Of a DNA stretch of 41,653 nt, positions 16,308 to 25,504 are shown in pieces. The stretch comes from Bacteroidaceae bacterium. GTDB lineage: Bacteria; Bacteroidota; Bacteroidia; Bacteroidales; Bacteroidaceae. The DNA is taken from assembly GCA_017557005.1 (NCBI GenBank), contig JAFZFZ010000086.1, positions 1-41,653 of the forward strand, read 5' to 3'. The position numbers were made by a program, and so were the translations under genes. Numbering within the stretch: position 1 is the stretch's first letter; every line of letters begins with the position of its first letter. The notes beneath the pieces are model-generated. The model ran no database searches, had not been told where the DNA came from, and worked only from the letters and a program-made list of their open reading frames with translations.

Positions 16308-18137
16308 ATGAAGAAGACACTCATCCTGCTCACCGCTCTGCTCGCATTGGCCATCAGCGCTAAGGCACAGCAGAGCTACTCGGGCCAGCAACTCACCGAA
16401 GAGGGCGCCTGGTGCTGGTTTGCCGACCCGCGCGCCATCCACTACACCAATGCCGATGGCAGCATCAACGCCTCGTACATAGGCTACATCGACGTGCACG
16501 GCAACGTGAAGGCCATGCAGCTGGATCACAACACGGGCCTCCGCACCGAAGTGCTGGTACGCTCGTACTTCCAGCCCGACGACCACAACAACCCCAGCTT
16601 CCTGGTGTTGCCCGACGAACGCGTACTCATCATCTACTCGCGCCACACCGATGAGCCCGCCTTCTACTACCGCGTATCGAAGCGCCCCGGCGACATCAGC
16701 GCATTGGGCGAAGAGAAGTGCATCGTCACCAACCACAACACCACCTACCCGTCGCCCTTCCTCATGAGCGACGACCCCGAGCACTTCTACCTCTGCTGGC
16801 GCGGCCTGGGATGGCATCCTACCATCGCACGCCTCACCCTACCCGACGCGGAGGACAACGTGCAGATTGCCTGGGGACCCTATCAGATGGTGCAGTCGAC
16901 CGGCGCACGCCCCTATGCCAAGTACTATAGCAACGGCAAGGACAAGCTCTACATGACCTACACCACCGGCCACCCCGACAACGAATGGCCCAACTGGCTC
17001 TACTTCAACGTCATCAACCTACATGCCGAGAAGCAGCCCGACGGTACGGTCAACGTAGCCCCCACGCTGGAGGACATCAAGGGCAACCACCTCTCGGTAA
17101 TCGCCGATGGCAAGTTTCGCGTAAACAAGAGCGCCGAGTACAAGCAGACCTACCCCTACACGCTGGTAGATGCCCCCACCAACAGCCGTGCCTGGGTGTG
17201 GCAGATCGCCTGCGACACGGAGGGACTCCCCGCCATCGCCATGGTGCGCATCGACCGTAGCAAGAACCAGCACCAATACTACTATGCCAAGTGGACGGGC
17301 GAGGCATGGCGACTGACCGACCTCGCCAATGGTGGCGGCCGTTTCCACCCCTCGAACACCGAGTATTGCTACAGCGGAGGCGAAGCCCTCGACCCCGCCA
17401 ACCCCAACGTGATATACCTCTCCATCCCCACCAAGGACCGCTCAGGCAAGAGCATCCATGAGATATGGCGCTACACCCTGAACCACCAAGGACAGGTGGC
17501 GATGAAGGAGCAGATCACCCGCAACTCAGAGAAGAACAACGTGCGCCCCTTCGTGCTGCCCGGCTCAGAACACTCGCCCCTACGCCTCCTATGGATGCAC
17601 GGCGACTATGCCTACTGGATTGTCAAGAAGGGCTACCCCACCGGGTTCCCCACCGCTATCCATGCACACCTCCCCGAGCAATGGGCCCCATGCCACGAGG
17701 CAAGCAAAGCCACCAAGGGCGCCTTCACCGTCGACCTCCACATGGAGCTCCCGGCCGACCACTACCACGGCACGATGCTGACGACACAGAGCTTCAGCTA
17801 CGGACTCGACAAGGAGAGCGTGAAGCCCTACGTAGAGATGGGCGGCAACCGCTACTACAGCACCAACCAACTCTACACATCGGACAACTGGGCCACCAAC
17901 TGCACCGGCACACACGGCGACAACTGGCCCACGCCGCATGCCACACTGCGCATCACCTTCACCTACGACGGCAACGTCCTCACCGTATACCGCAACGGAC
18001 TCATCGACCAGGTGATAGAGGCACGCAAACTGAAGGCTTCGCAAGCGGCCACGGGCGACATCCCCTTCGGAAGCATCGAAGTGCAAAGCTACGACCGCTG
18101 CTTGTCGCAAGAGGAGATACAGGCGCTGAACAAGTGA
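16308..18137 (+). CDS. Secreted BNR-4 family beta-propeller protein with C-terminal LamG-like domain
   Basis: This 609-residue protein has a signal peptide ending near AKAQ (residue 21). Residues about 30-440 match the BNR repeat family member type (PF15892-like): GAWCWFADPRAIHY, then propeller segments such as VLPDERVLIIYSRHTDEPAFYYR and DKLYMTYTTGHPDNEWPNW. The last ~150 residues look like a concanavalin/LamG fold ending SIEVQSYDRCLSQEEIQAL. Related propellers include polysaccharide lyases of the ulvan lyase PL24/PL25 type and uncharacterised glycan-active proteins, so a carbohydrate role is plausible but unproven. It lies 21 nt after the C1B peptidase gene and 41 nt before the S9 peptidase gene, on the same strand. 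Confidence 0.8.
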   Translation: MKKTLILLTALLALAISAKAQQSYSGQQLTEEGAWCWFADPRAIHYTNADGSINASYIGYIDVHGNVKAMQLDHNTGLRTEVLVRSYFQPDDHNNPSFLVLPDERVLIIYSRHTDEPAFYYRVSKRPGDISALGEEKCIVTNHNTTYPSPFLMSDDPEHFYLCWRGLGWHPTIARLTLPDAEDNVQIAWGPYQMVQSTGARPYAKYYSNGKDKLYMTYTTGHPDNEWPNWLYFNVINLHAEKQPDGTVNVAPTLEDIKGNHLSVIADGKFRVNKSAEYKQTYPYTLVDAPTNSRAWVWQIACDTEGLPAIAMVRIDRSKNQHQYYYAKWTGEAWRLTDLANGGGRFHPSNTEYCYSGGEALDPANPNVIYLSIPTKDRSGKSIHEIWRYTLNHQGQVAMKEQITRNSEKNNVRPFVLPGSEHSPLRLLWMHGDYAYWIVKKGYPTGFPTAIHAHLPEQWAPCHEASKATKGAFTVDLHMELPADHYHGTMLTTQSFSYGLDKESVKPYVEMGGNRYYSTNQLYTSDNWATNCTGTHGDNWPTPHATLRITFTYDGNVLTVYRNGLIDQVIEARKLKASQAATGDIPFGSIEVQSYDRCLSQEEIQALNK

Positions 18138-18178
18138 GAATGGCACCTCAAAGCAAGAAAACAAATAGATAAATAAAT

Positions 18179-20710
18179 ATGACAACAAAGCATCTACTCG
18201 CAGCCACCCTCGTGGCATGCAGCTTGGGCGCACAGGCTCAAGTGATTCAGACCTACCAGGTGCGCGACGCAGTGACACTGCGCACACCTATCCTCACCGA
18301 TAGCGTCAACACCGAAGGTCGCCGATATGAGACCAGAGACCTGCTGAGCACTGCCATCAGTCTCAACCAGAACAACTACAACACACAGGCCATGGAGGCC
18401 GACACCACAGGCTTCGTGACTCTGACATCGGCCGACGGCGAGCACCTCATCTATGTGGTGAGCACCAACATCCGTGCCGACCGCTTCATGAAGGGTAAAC
18501 TCAAGGTGACCTCTCCCGCACGCTGGGAGGCATTCATCGATGGCGTATCAAAGATGAAGAAGGAGAACGCCGAGGATAGCCTCAACGTGAAGGCTGGCCG
18601 CGACATCGCTCTGCGCATGGAGCCGGAGCGCGACTACAAGGTGACCATCAAGCTGCTCGCCCACAAGGACGACAAGGCAACCCCCACCTTCAAGTGCGAG
18701 GTAGTGGCCGACAAGGGGTACGAGAAGGTAAACGTATATAGCGGACATGACTTGAAGCGCCGCTTCGCCCTCGACAATACGGTATATGGCAATCGCGTCA
18801 TCGACGTGGCCATGTCGCCCAGCGGCAAGTATCTCTACACCCGCTACTGGTACAACTACAGCAAGGACCGTCAGCATGTATTTGCCCAACTCACCGACGT
18901 CAAGACCGGCAAGGTGCTGCTCGCCAATGCCAAGGACGGCATGCGCTGGATGCCCAAGAGCGACAAGATGTACTACACCGCTACAGCAGCTACGGGCAAC
19001 AACATCATCGTGCTCGACCCCGTGACACTGACCGAAGAGGTGCTGCTCACCGAGATTCCCGCCGAGCGCTTTACCTGGGCACCCACTGAGGACTTCCTCA
19101 TCTACTACCCCAGCGAGAAGGGGCAGCCCGAGCAGGGACCGCTGAAGCGCATCGCTACCCCCAGAGACCGCATCCCCGGATTCCGCGGACGTAGCTTCCT
19201 GGCCAAGTACGACATCAAGAAGGGTACCACCGAGCGCCTCACCTACGGACACCACTCTACCTACCTTGGCGACATCCGTTACGATGGTGCAAAGATCCTC
19301 TTCAGCACCTCTGCCGAGGATGTAACCACACGCCCCTTCGGCACCTCATCGGTGTATCAGCTCGACCTCAACACCTACGAGATTGACACCCTCGTGGCCG
19401 CAAGCGGCTTCGTAGACGGAGTGAGCTATTCGCCCGACGGCACACAAGTGCTCATCGTAGGAAGCGCTGAAGCCTTCGATGGAATCGGCAAAAACAGCAA
19501 CCACCCCATCCCCAACGCCTACGACAAGCAGGCCTTCATCATGGACCTCGCTACCCGTGAGGTGACTCCCATCACGAAGGACTTCGACCCCTCAATAAGC
19601 GTATTGCAGTGGAACGTGGCTGATAAGAACATCTACTTCAGCACCGACGACAAAGACGAGGTCAACATCTATCGCTACAACACCGCAAAGAAGACCTTCG
19701 AGCAATTGCCCTTGGAGGTAGGTGTAACACAGCGTTTCTCACTCCCCACACAGAGCGCCGCCATGGCTGCATACTATGGTCAGGACGACCACACTGCCGG
19801 TGTAGGCTACCTCTTCGACTTGAAGAAGATGCGTTCACGCCTCATCGCTGACCCCATGAAGCCTATCCTGGAGGATATCGAGTTGGGCGAGACACACGAG
19901 TGGAACTTCACCGCATCGGACGGCACCACCATTCATGGTAAGTACTGCTTGCCCCCTTCGTTTGACCCCGAGAAGAAATACCCCCTCATCGTATACTACT
20001 ATGGCGGCACCACACCCACAGTAAAGGGCATCAGCAACCCCTACTGCGCACAGCTGTTCGCCTCACGCGACTATGTAGTATATGTAATCCAGCCCAGCGG
20101 CACCATCGGCTACGGACAGGAGTTTGCCGGACGCCACGTCAATGCATGGGGCAAGCGCACCGCGGACGACATCATCGAGGGCACCAAGAAGTTCTGCGAA
20201 GAGCACCCCTACGTAGATGCTGAGCACATCGGCTGCTTGGGCGCATCGTATGGCGGATTCATGACTCAGTACCTGCAGACACAGACAGACATCTTTGCTG
20301 CTGCCGTATCGCATGCCGGTATCAGTAATGTCACCAGCTACTGGGGCGAGGGCTACTGGGGCTACAGCTACAATGCCGTAGCTGCTGCCGATAGCTATCC
20401 CTGGCAAAACCCCGACCTCTTCACCAAGCAGGGCTCACTCTTCAATGCCGACAAGATCAACACTCCGCTGCTGCTCCTGCACGGTACGGTAGACACCAAC
20501 GTGCCCATAGGCGAGAGCATCCAACTCTTCAACGCACTGAAGATTTTGGGCAAGGAGGTAGAGTTCGTACAAGTAGAGGGCGAGGACCATTTCGTGGCTG
20601 ATTACGCCAAGCGCGTGCTCTGGCACAACACCATCATGGCATGGTTTGCCCGCTACCTGCAAGATAGCCCCGAGTGGTGGAACGACCTCTATCCTAAGCG
20701 CCATTTGTAA
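18179..20710 (+). CDS. Secreted S9 prolyl-oligopeptidase/dipeptidyl-peptidase-like serine peptidase
   Basis: This 843-residue protein has a signal peptide (MTTKHLLAATLVACSLGAQAQ), an N-terminal beta-propeller (about residues 180-570) and a C-terminal alpha/beta hydrolase domain. The catalytic triad is visible: S690 in LGASYGGFM (GxSxGG), D772 in LLHGTVDTNVP and H804 in GEDHFV. The family cleaves peptides or dipeptides, often after proline or alanine, in the periplasm or at the surface. Combined with the upstream aminopeptidase C-like enzyme it suggests coordinated peptide trimming outside the cytoplasm. The specificity subfamily (S9B versus S9C) is not decided here. Confidence 0.92.
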   Translation: MTTKHLLAATLVACSLGAQAQVIQTYQVRDAVTLRTPILTDSVNTEGRRYETRDLLSTAISLNQNNYNTQAMEADTTGFVTLTSADGEHLIYVVSTNIRADRFMKGKLKVTSPARWEAFIDGVSKMKKENAEDSLNVKAGRDIALRMEPERDYKVTIKLLAHKDDKATPTFKCEVVADKGYEKVNVYSGHDLKRRFALDNTVYGNRVIDVAMSPSGKYLYTRYWYNYSKDRQHVFAQLTDVKTGKVLLANAKDGMRWMPKSDKMYYTATAATGNNIIVLDPVTLTEEVLLTEIPAERFTWAPTEDFLIYYPSEKGQPEQGPLKRIATPRDRIPGFRGRSFLAKYDIKKGTTERLTYGHHSTYLGDIRYDGAKILFSTSAEDVTTRPFGTSSVYQLDLNTYEIDTLVAASGFVDGVSYSPDGTQVLIVGSAEAFDGIGKNSNHPIPNAYDKQAFIMDLATREVTPITKDFDPSISVLQWNVADKNIYFSTDDKDEVNIYRYNTAKKTFEQLPLEVGVTQRFSLPTQSAAMAAYYGQDDHTAGVGYLFDLKKMRSRLIADPMKPILEDIELGETHEWNFTASDGTTIHGKYCLPPSFDPEKKYPLIVYYYGGTTPTVKGISNPYCAQLFASRDYVVYVIQPSGTIGYGQEFAGRHVNAWGKRTADDIIEGTKKFCEEHPYVDAEHIGCLGASYGGFMTQYLQTQTDIFAAAVSHAGISNVTSYWGEGYWGYSYNAVAAADSYPWQNPDLFTKQGSLFNADKINTPLLLLHGTVDTNVPIGESIQLFNALKILGKEVEFVQVEGEDHFVADYAKRVLWHNTIMAWFARYLQDSPEWWNDLYPKRHL

Positions 20711-20812
20711 GAAGCAGATAGCAGAAAACGACAAAGTTACCCAAGAGCGGCCCTGCAACACCGAATAAGAACCACAATTCGCTCGGAAACACAGAGAATT
20801 ATCAAAACAAGT

Positions 20813-20843
20813 TTTGTATATCGGCCGCTTTTTCGTACCTTTG
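20813..20843 (+). promoter_or_regulatory. Strong Bacteroides-type promoter of the TPR lipoprotein gene
   Basis: TTTG (20813-20816), a 19-nt spacer and TACCTTTG (20836-20843) match the consensus exactly. The start codon at 20897 leaves a leader of roughly 48 nt rich in A and T (AACTAATTTCACATAACTAA), typical of highly translated Bacteroides mRNAs. Confidence 0.8.
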
Positions 20844-20896
20844 CAGCTCGAAATAGAGAACAATTTTAACTAATTTCACATAACTAATTTAACACG

Positions 20897-22585
20897 ATGA
20901 AAAAAATTCATTTTTCAATCTTTGCTGCAGCATTGTTGATGCTCTGCTCATGCAGCAACAAGTTGGGCGAGCTTTCGTCAAAGTACTTTGCTGTTACTCC
21001 CCAGCTCCTCGAGGCCGTTAATGGCGAGGTTCCCGTAACAATCTCTGGTACTTTCCCCGAGAAGTTCTTCCCCAAGAAGGCCGTTATCACTGTTACTCCC
21101 GTTTTGAAGTACGAGGGTGGCTCAGTAAGCGGTGATGCTTACACATTCATCGGTGAGAAGGTAGAAGGCAACAGCCAGACTATCGCTTACAAGACTGGTG
21201 GCAACTTCACAATGAAGAGCACATTCGACTATGTTCCCGAAATGGCAAAGTCTGAGCTCTACCTCGAGTTCGCTGCTAAGATCAAGAACAAAACAAAGGC
21301 TATGCCCGCAGTAAAGGTTGCTGACGGTGTATTGGCTACCGCTGAGCTCTACAGCCAGACTACTACTTCTACTAAGCCCGCTTACGCTGAGGATGCTTTC
21401 CAGCGCGTAATCAAGCAGGCTAAGCAGGCTAACATCATGTTCCTTATCCAGCAGACAAACCTCCGTTGGAGCGAGATCAACTCAGCTCAGATGAAGGAGT
21501 TCACTGAGACTTTGAAGGACGTGAAGGCTGACACTAAGAACAAGGTTCTTGACAACGTAGAGGTTTCTGCTTACGCTTCACCCGATGGTGAGCTCAGCCT
21601 CAACGACCGTTTGGCTACATTGCGTCAGAACAACGCTAAGTCACACGTAAACAAGATCCTCAAGAAGAACAAGGTTGAGACAAACGTTGACGCTAAGTAC
21701 ACTGCTGAGGACTGGGAAGGTTTCCAGGAGTTGGTTGCTGGTTCAAACATCCCCGATAAGGACCTCATCTTGCGCGTACTTTCTATGTACAACGACCCCG
21801 AGGTAAGAGAGCGTGAAATCAAGAACATCTCTGCTGTATACGGTGAGTTGGCTGAGGAGATCCTTCCCCAGTTGCGTCGTGCACGTTTGACCTTGAACTA
21901 CCAGCTCATCGGCCGCTCTGACGAGGAGATCCTTACTGCTATTAAGGAGGATGCTTCTGTATTGAGCGTTGAGGAGCTCCTTTACGCTGCTACATTGGTT
22001 GAGACTGCAAAGGAAAAGGCTGCTATCTACAACACTACAGCTAAGCTCTTCCCCAACGACTACCGTGCTTACAACAACTTGGCTCAGCTCGCTATGAACG
22101 ATGGCGACTACGCTGCTGCTAAGAACTTCTTGGAGAAGGCTGCTAAGTTGAACGCTACTGCTGCAGAGGTTAACACCAACCTCGGTATGCTCGCTCTCAT
22201 CGAGGGTAACGTAGCTGATGCTGAGAACTACTTGGTTAAGGGTACTGACGCTAAGGCTAACGCTGCTGCTCTCGGTAACCTCTACGTAGCTCAGGGCCAG
22301 TACGAGCGTGCAGTAAGCGCATTCGCTGAGACAAAGAGCAACGCTGCTGCTCTCGCACAGATCATGGCTGAGGACTACACCGCTGCAAAGAGCACTCTCG
22401 CAGCTGTAGAGACTCCCGATGCTTACACATACTACTTGAACGCAATCGTAGGCGCACGCACCAACAACGCTGCTATGGTAGCTGAGAACTTGGTGAAGGC
22501 TATCCGCCTCGACTCTTCTCTCCGCGAGAAGGCTCTCAACGATGCTGAGTTCAGAAAATATGCTGCATCATTGTTGAACCTCTAA
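20897..22585 (+). CDS. Highly expressed lipoprotein with OmpA-like segment and TPR repeats
   Basis: This 562-residue protein starts with a lipoprotein signal (Cys17 or Cys19, LCSCSN). Residues about 45-160 look like a beta-rich domain. The segment VEVSAYASPDGELSLNDRLA with RQNNAKSHV (about 215-250) resembles the peptidoglycan-binding region of OmpA-like proteins. TPR-type helices follow (about 375-470, e.g. YRAYNNLAQLAMNDGDYAAAKNFLEKA). Codon use is strikingly biased to GCT, AAG, AAC, TAC and GGT, unlike its neighbours, which with the consensus promoter and strong terminator indicates abundant expression. I do not know its specific function; an envelope-anchoring or structural role is inferred. 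It is monocistronic. Confidence 0.85.
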   Translation: MKKIHFSIFAAALLMLCSCSNKLGELSSKYFAVTPQLLEAVNGEVPVTISGTFPEKFFPKKAVITVTPVLKYEGGSVSGDAYTFIGEKVEGNSQTIAYKTGGNFTMKSTFDYVPEMAKSELYLEFAAKIKNKTKAMPAVKVADGVLATAELYSQTTTSTKPAYAEDAFQRVIKQAKQANIMFLIQQTNLRWSEINSAQMKEFTETLKDVKADTKNKVLDNVEVSAYASPDGELSLNDRLATLRQNNAKSHVNKILKKNKVETNVDAKYTAEDWEGFQELVAGSNIPDKDLILRVLSMYNDPEVREREIKNISAVYGELAEEILPQLRRARLTLNYQLIGRSDEEILTAIKEDASVLSVEELLYAATLVETAKEKAAIYNTTAKLFPNDYRAYNNLAQLAMNDGDYAAAKNFLEKAAKLNATAAEVNTNLGMLALIEGNVADAENYLVKGTDAKANAAALGNLYVAQGQYERAVSAFAETKSNAAALAQIMAEDYTAAKSTLAAVETPDAYTYYLNAIVGARTNNAAMVAENLVKAIRLDSSLREKALNDAEFRKYAASLLNL

Positions 22586-22607
22586 TTAGAGACGACACCT
22601 ATAGTTT

Positions 22608-22653
22608 GAGGAGCGGAGGCTTGCCACGGGCAGACTCTGCTCCTCGCTTTTTA
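22608..22653 (+). terminator. Intrinsic terminator of the TPR lipoprotein gene
   Basis: GAGGAGCGGAG (22608-22618) pairs with CTCTGCTCCTC (22635-22645) at 10 of 11 positions, followed by GCTTTTTA. The next gene starts at 22676. Confidence 0.85.
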
Positions 22654-22675
22654 TAAAGACCTATCCAATACCCCA

Positions 22676-23086
22676 ATGAAAGAATATAGTTTTGAGCTAC
22701 TGATGAAGGTGCGCGACTATGAATGCGACCTGCAAGGTATTGTCAACAACGCCAACTATCAGCACTACCTGGAGCACACTCGCCATGAGTTTCTCCTATC
22801 CATCGGCCTCAGCTTTGCCGAGATGAGTGCTGCGGGCTACGATTTCGTGGTATCGAAAGTGACACTCAACTATAAGTCGCCCCTACGCAGCCGCGACGAA
22901 TTCCGCTCACAGCTCTACGTCACACGCGAAGGCATCAAGTGCGTATTCCACCAAGAGATAGTGCGCGTATCTGACGGCAAGGTATGCCTCAAAGGTACCG
23001 TAGAGAGCGTATGCATCCATCAAGGCAAACTTGCACGAACAACGCCCTACGACAGCATCCTGGAAGGACACCTGATGAACAAATAA
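22676..23086 (+). CDS. Hotdog-fold acyl-CoA thioesterase (4HBT/YbgC-like)
   Basis: This 136-residue cytoplasmic protein has the single hotdog-domain length. The N-terminal motif VRDYECDLQGIVNNANYQHY corresponds to the 4-hydroxybenzoyl-CoA thioesterase/YbgC active-site signature, with the catalytic Asp in ECDLQG, followed by LEHTRHEFL. It likely hydrolyses acyl-CoA or acyl-ACP thioesters; the substrate is unknown. It lies 12 nt upstream of dprA, so the two are probably co-transcribed, a pairing without an obvious functional link. Confidence 0.87.
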   Translation: MKEYSFELLMKVRDYECDLQGIVNNANYQHYLEHTRHEFLLSIGLSFAEMSAAGYDFVVSKVTLNYKSPLRSRDEFRSQLYVTREGIKCVFHQEIVRVSDGKVCLKGTVESVCIHQGKLARTTPYDSILEGHLMNK

Positions 23087-23098
23087 ACAATCAACACT

Positions 23099-24217
23099 AT
23101 GGAACAGAAGGAACTGCTTAGCCTCATCGCCCTACAACATATCCCTGGCATCGGTAGCATCACAGCCAAGCGCCTACTCGAAGCTACGGGCAGTGCCACC
23201 GCATTGTTTGAGCTGCGCACGGAGTTGCCAAGCATGCACCCCGAGTTCCGAACCTCACTCGTCAACCTACTCGACTGCCCAGCCGCCCATCAGCGTGCCG
23301 AGCAAGAGCTCGAATTCATCGAGAAGCACCGCATCACCTGCATAGGATATCACGACGAAGCTTACCCTTCACGCCTGCGTGAGTGCGACGATGCACCTGC
23401 CCTACTCTTCTATCGAGGCAACACTACACTTAATCCGCAACGCGTGATAAGCATCATCGGTACACGCAAGTGCTCCGACTACGGACGCGACCTTTGCGAG
23501 AGCTTCATACGCGACCTTGCGGCGCAGTTCCCCGACACACTCATCGTCAGCGGACTTGCCTATGGCATTGACGTATGCGCCCATCGCGCAGCCCTGAAAC
23601 ATGGTCTGCCCACCATTGGCGTGTTAGCACACGGACTCGACCGTATTTACCCTTCAGTACACCGCAACACTGCTGCACAAATGACGAATCAGGGAGGATT
23701 GCTCACCGAATACGTCAGTTGCACCGAGCCGGAGCGTCAAAATTTCCTTCAGCGCAACCGCATCGTTGCAGGCATGGCCGATGCTACAGTGGTCATTGAA
23801 TCGGCAGCCAAAGGAGGCGCCTTGGTAACAGCCAACATCGCCAACAGCTACGGACGCGACTGCTATGCCTTCCCGGGACGCACCTACGATACTGCATCTG
23901 CAGGATGCAATCGCCTTATACGCCTCAACCAAGCCGGACTCATCACCTCTGCCGATGACTTTATCGAAGCCATGATGTGGACACCCACACAAGCACATAA
24001 ACCCGAAGCCATACAGCGCTCACTCTTCGTAGACCTAAGCGAAGAGGAAAGCCGCATCGTAGAACTGCTGACAAAACAGGAGGAAGGAGTACATATAAAC
24101 ACATTGGTAGTAGAGAGCAACATGCCCATCAACCGCATCAGCCCCATCTTGTTTGAACTGGAGCTGCGCGGCATCGTGCGCCCATTGGCAGGGAGCATCT
24201 ACAAACTCATCCGATAA
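23099..24217 (+). CDS. dprA: DNA-processing protein DprA
   Basis: DprA binds incoming single-stranded DNA and loads RecA in natural transformation; it is widespread even in species not known to be competent. The 372-residue protein has an N-terminal HhH/SAM-like region (ALQHIPGIGSITAKRLLEAT), the Rossmann-like core with IIGTRKCSDYG, SGLAYGIDVCAHRAAL, VLAHGLDRIYP, NFLQRNRIVAGM and ESAAKGGALVTANIA, and a C-terminal winged-helix DML1-like domain (about 310-372). Length and order are normal. It follows the thioesterase gene closely. Confidence 0.95.
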   Translation: MEQKELLSLIALQHIPGIGSITAKRLLEATGSATALFELRTELPSMHPEFRTSLVNLLDCPAAHQRAEQELEFIEKHRITCIGYHDEAYPSRLRECDDAPALLFYRGNTTLNPQRVISIIGTRKCSDYGRDLCESFIRDLAAQFPDTLIVSGLAYGIDVCAHRAALKHGLPTIGVLAHGLDRIYPSVHRNTAAQMTNQGGLLTEYVSCTEPERQNFLQRNRIVAGMADATVVIESAAKGGALVTANIANSYGRDCYAFPGRTYDTASAGCNRLIRLNQAGLITSADDFIEAMMWTPTQAHKPEAIQRSLFVDLSEEESRIVELLTKQEEGVHINTLVVESNMPINRISPILFELELRGIVRPLAGSIYKLIR

Positions 24218-24277
24218 AAAACAAGCCCTCCCACCCATAGGGAAGGAGAGCCGCGAGAACATGAGTTGAATAATGGA

Positions 24278-25180
24278 TTATGCTTCGGGATTCTTTTCCG
24301 TACGCGCCAAGAAATGCTGAATGCTCGAGGCATAAGATCTTGACACAGGTATCTGCTTGATGCTATCGTGCATAAGCTTTACATACATACCATCACGGTC
24401 GTTACGGAAAATCTTAATCTTATTCTTATTTACAATATAGCCACGATGGCAACGGATGAGATATTCACCAAACTTATTCTCAATGGCCTTCGTAGTGCTA
24501 CGCAGCATGTAATTGCAGAGCTTACCATCCGACTCATAATAGATCTTCACGTAGTTGTCTTGCGACTCCACATAGTAGAGGCTATCGATGCTGATACTCA
24601 TCTTCAGACGACCCGTGCTATCAACCAAGTGAATAAGTTTGGGGTCATCATTTTCAACCTTATCATTCACCACATCCATACCGATACGGTCAAGCAAGGC
24701 ACGCTGATGACGGTTGATTGCTTGCTGCAAGCAAATGATATAGGGCACTATGATGATAAATGATAGCACCGCCACCGAACGTCCCCATATTATGAGAAAC
24801 TCTTCGGGCGCAGCAAGATTGAAAAGCGCGGTAAAAATGGTGTAGATGAACGAAACCATCATGATCTCGGCACCTATCCATGATATCAGATGGAATTTGT
24901 ACAATTGAAACTTGCGCCCCACATGATAGAGGACAACCTTACTCAATATGAGAAATGCAATAGCTACAAGGTAAAAGGTTACCGAGGCCATCACTACTTG
25001 AAATGCCCCGAACGGACCTATGCTTACACTCTGAGTGGCCAACAATGTGAGCCATGAGGTGGAAGAATAAGGGGCATATATCAGCATGAATATGATAGAG
25101 AAGATCACGATAGCGATCACCGAGCCTGCAAGCGTGCGACTCTCAAGTAGAAATCGTGGTGCTTTCTTTTTTAGTTCCAT
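24278..25180 (-). CDS. Membrane-anchored LytTR-family DNA-binding transcriptional regulator
   Basis: This 300-residue protein has about four hydrophobic segments in its N-terminal half (around residues 20-40, 58-82, 100-120, 132-152) and a C-terminal LytTR DNA-binding domain (about 195-290) with SLYYVESQDNYVKIYY, LCNYMLRSTTKAIE and LIRCHRGYIVNKNKI. Membrane LytTR proteins without a receiver domain are common in Bacteroidetes; the signal they sense is mostly unknown. The ATG at 25180 is chosen; a frame extending to 25234 covers the promoter. It is divergent from fabH across a 324-bp region, so it could control itself and fabH, which is inference only. Confidence 0.88.
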   Translation of the reverse strand: MELKKKAPRFLLESRTLAGSVIAIVIFSIIFMLIYAPYSSTSWLTLLATQSVSIGPFGAFQVVMASVTFYLVAIAFLILSKVVLYHVGRKFQLYKFHLISWIGAEIMMVSFIYTIFTALFNLAAPEEFLIIWGRSVAVLSFIIIVPYIICLQQAINRHQRALLDRIGMDVVNDKVENDDPKLIHLVDSTGRLKMSISIDSLYYVESQDNYVKIYYESDGKLCNYMLRSTTKAIENKFGEYLIRCHRGYIVNKNKIKIFRNDRDGMYVKLMHDSIKQIPVSRSYASSIQHFLARTEKNPEA

Positions 25181-25231
25181 AGTTAACGTTTTTATAGGCA
25201 GCCAACGTCGAGTATTGGCACATTTCAAGTG

Positions 25232-25239
25232 CAAAGATA
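25232..25239 (-). promoter_or_regulatory. Promoter of the LytTR regulator gene
   Basis: On the minus strand TATCTTTG (25232-25239) fits TAnnTTTG, 51 nt upstream of the start codon. The -33 region is not a clear TTTG. Confidence 0.6.
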
Positions 25240-25303
25240 CGAATAAACGAGCGAGAAATATGAAGTTTACTTCGATTTTTTCACCGCGAGTGCCAGTATC
25301 TTC

Positions 25304-25333
25304 GCGATTTATCGCACAGATACGATTTTATCG
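25304..25333. promoter_or_regulatory. Paired palindromes in the LytTR-fabH divergent region
   Basis: GCGATTTATCGC (25304-25315) and CGATTTTATCG (25323-25333) are similar inverted repeats about two helical turns apart, centre to centre about 19 bp. They sit between the two divergent promoters. An operator role is inferred. The rest of the 25181-25504 gap is AT-rich without coding potential. Confidence 0.4.
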
Positions 25334-25451
25334 GATAAGTTTACCATGTTTATGCATTTTTTCACTCCTATATGACTTTATCCCTTTACCCCACATACTG
25401 CACGTTTTGTCCCTACGATACTTATCTTCTACCACATCGAGCACTCTTTTA

Positions 25452-25482
25452 TTGAGCAGACCACGTGGATTGTATACTTTTG
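25452..25482 (+). promoter_or_regulatory. fabH promoter
   Basis: TTG (25452-25454), a 20-nt spacer and TACTTTTG (25475-25482) fit the Bacteroides promoter pattern. The ATG at 25505 follows 22 nt after the -7 element. Confidence 0.7.
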
Positions 25483-25504
25483 CAGCCGAAAAACTATTTT
25501 AACT

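Noticed and set aside
17465..18172. 235-residue plus-strand ORF rich in R, H and P
   Set aside because: It is an alternative frame of the BNR-4 gene, caused by its GC-rich codons.
24218..24277. Terminator between dprA and the LytTR gene
   Set aside because: Only short, poorly paired CCCTCC/GGAAGG stretches were found, not a stable hairpin with a T-run.
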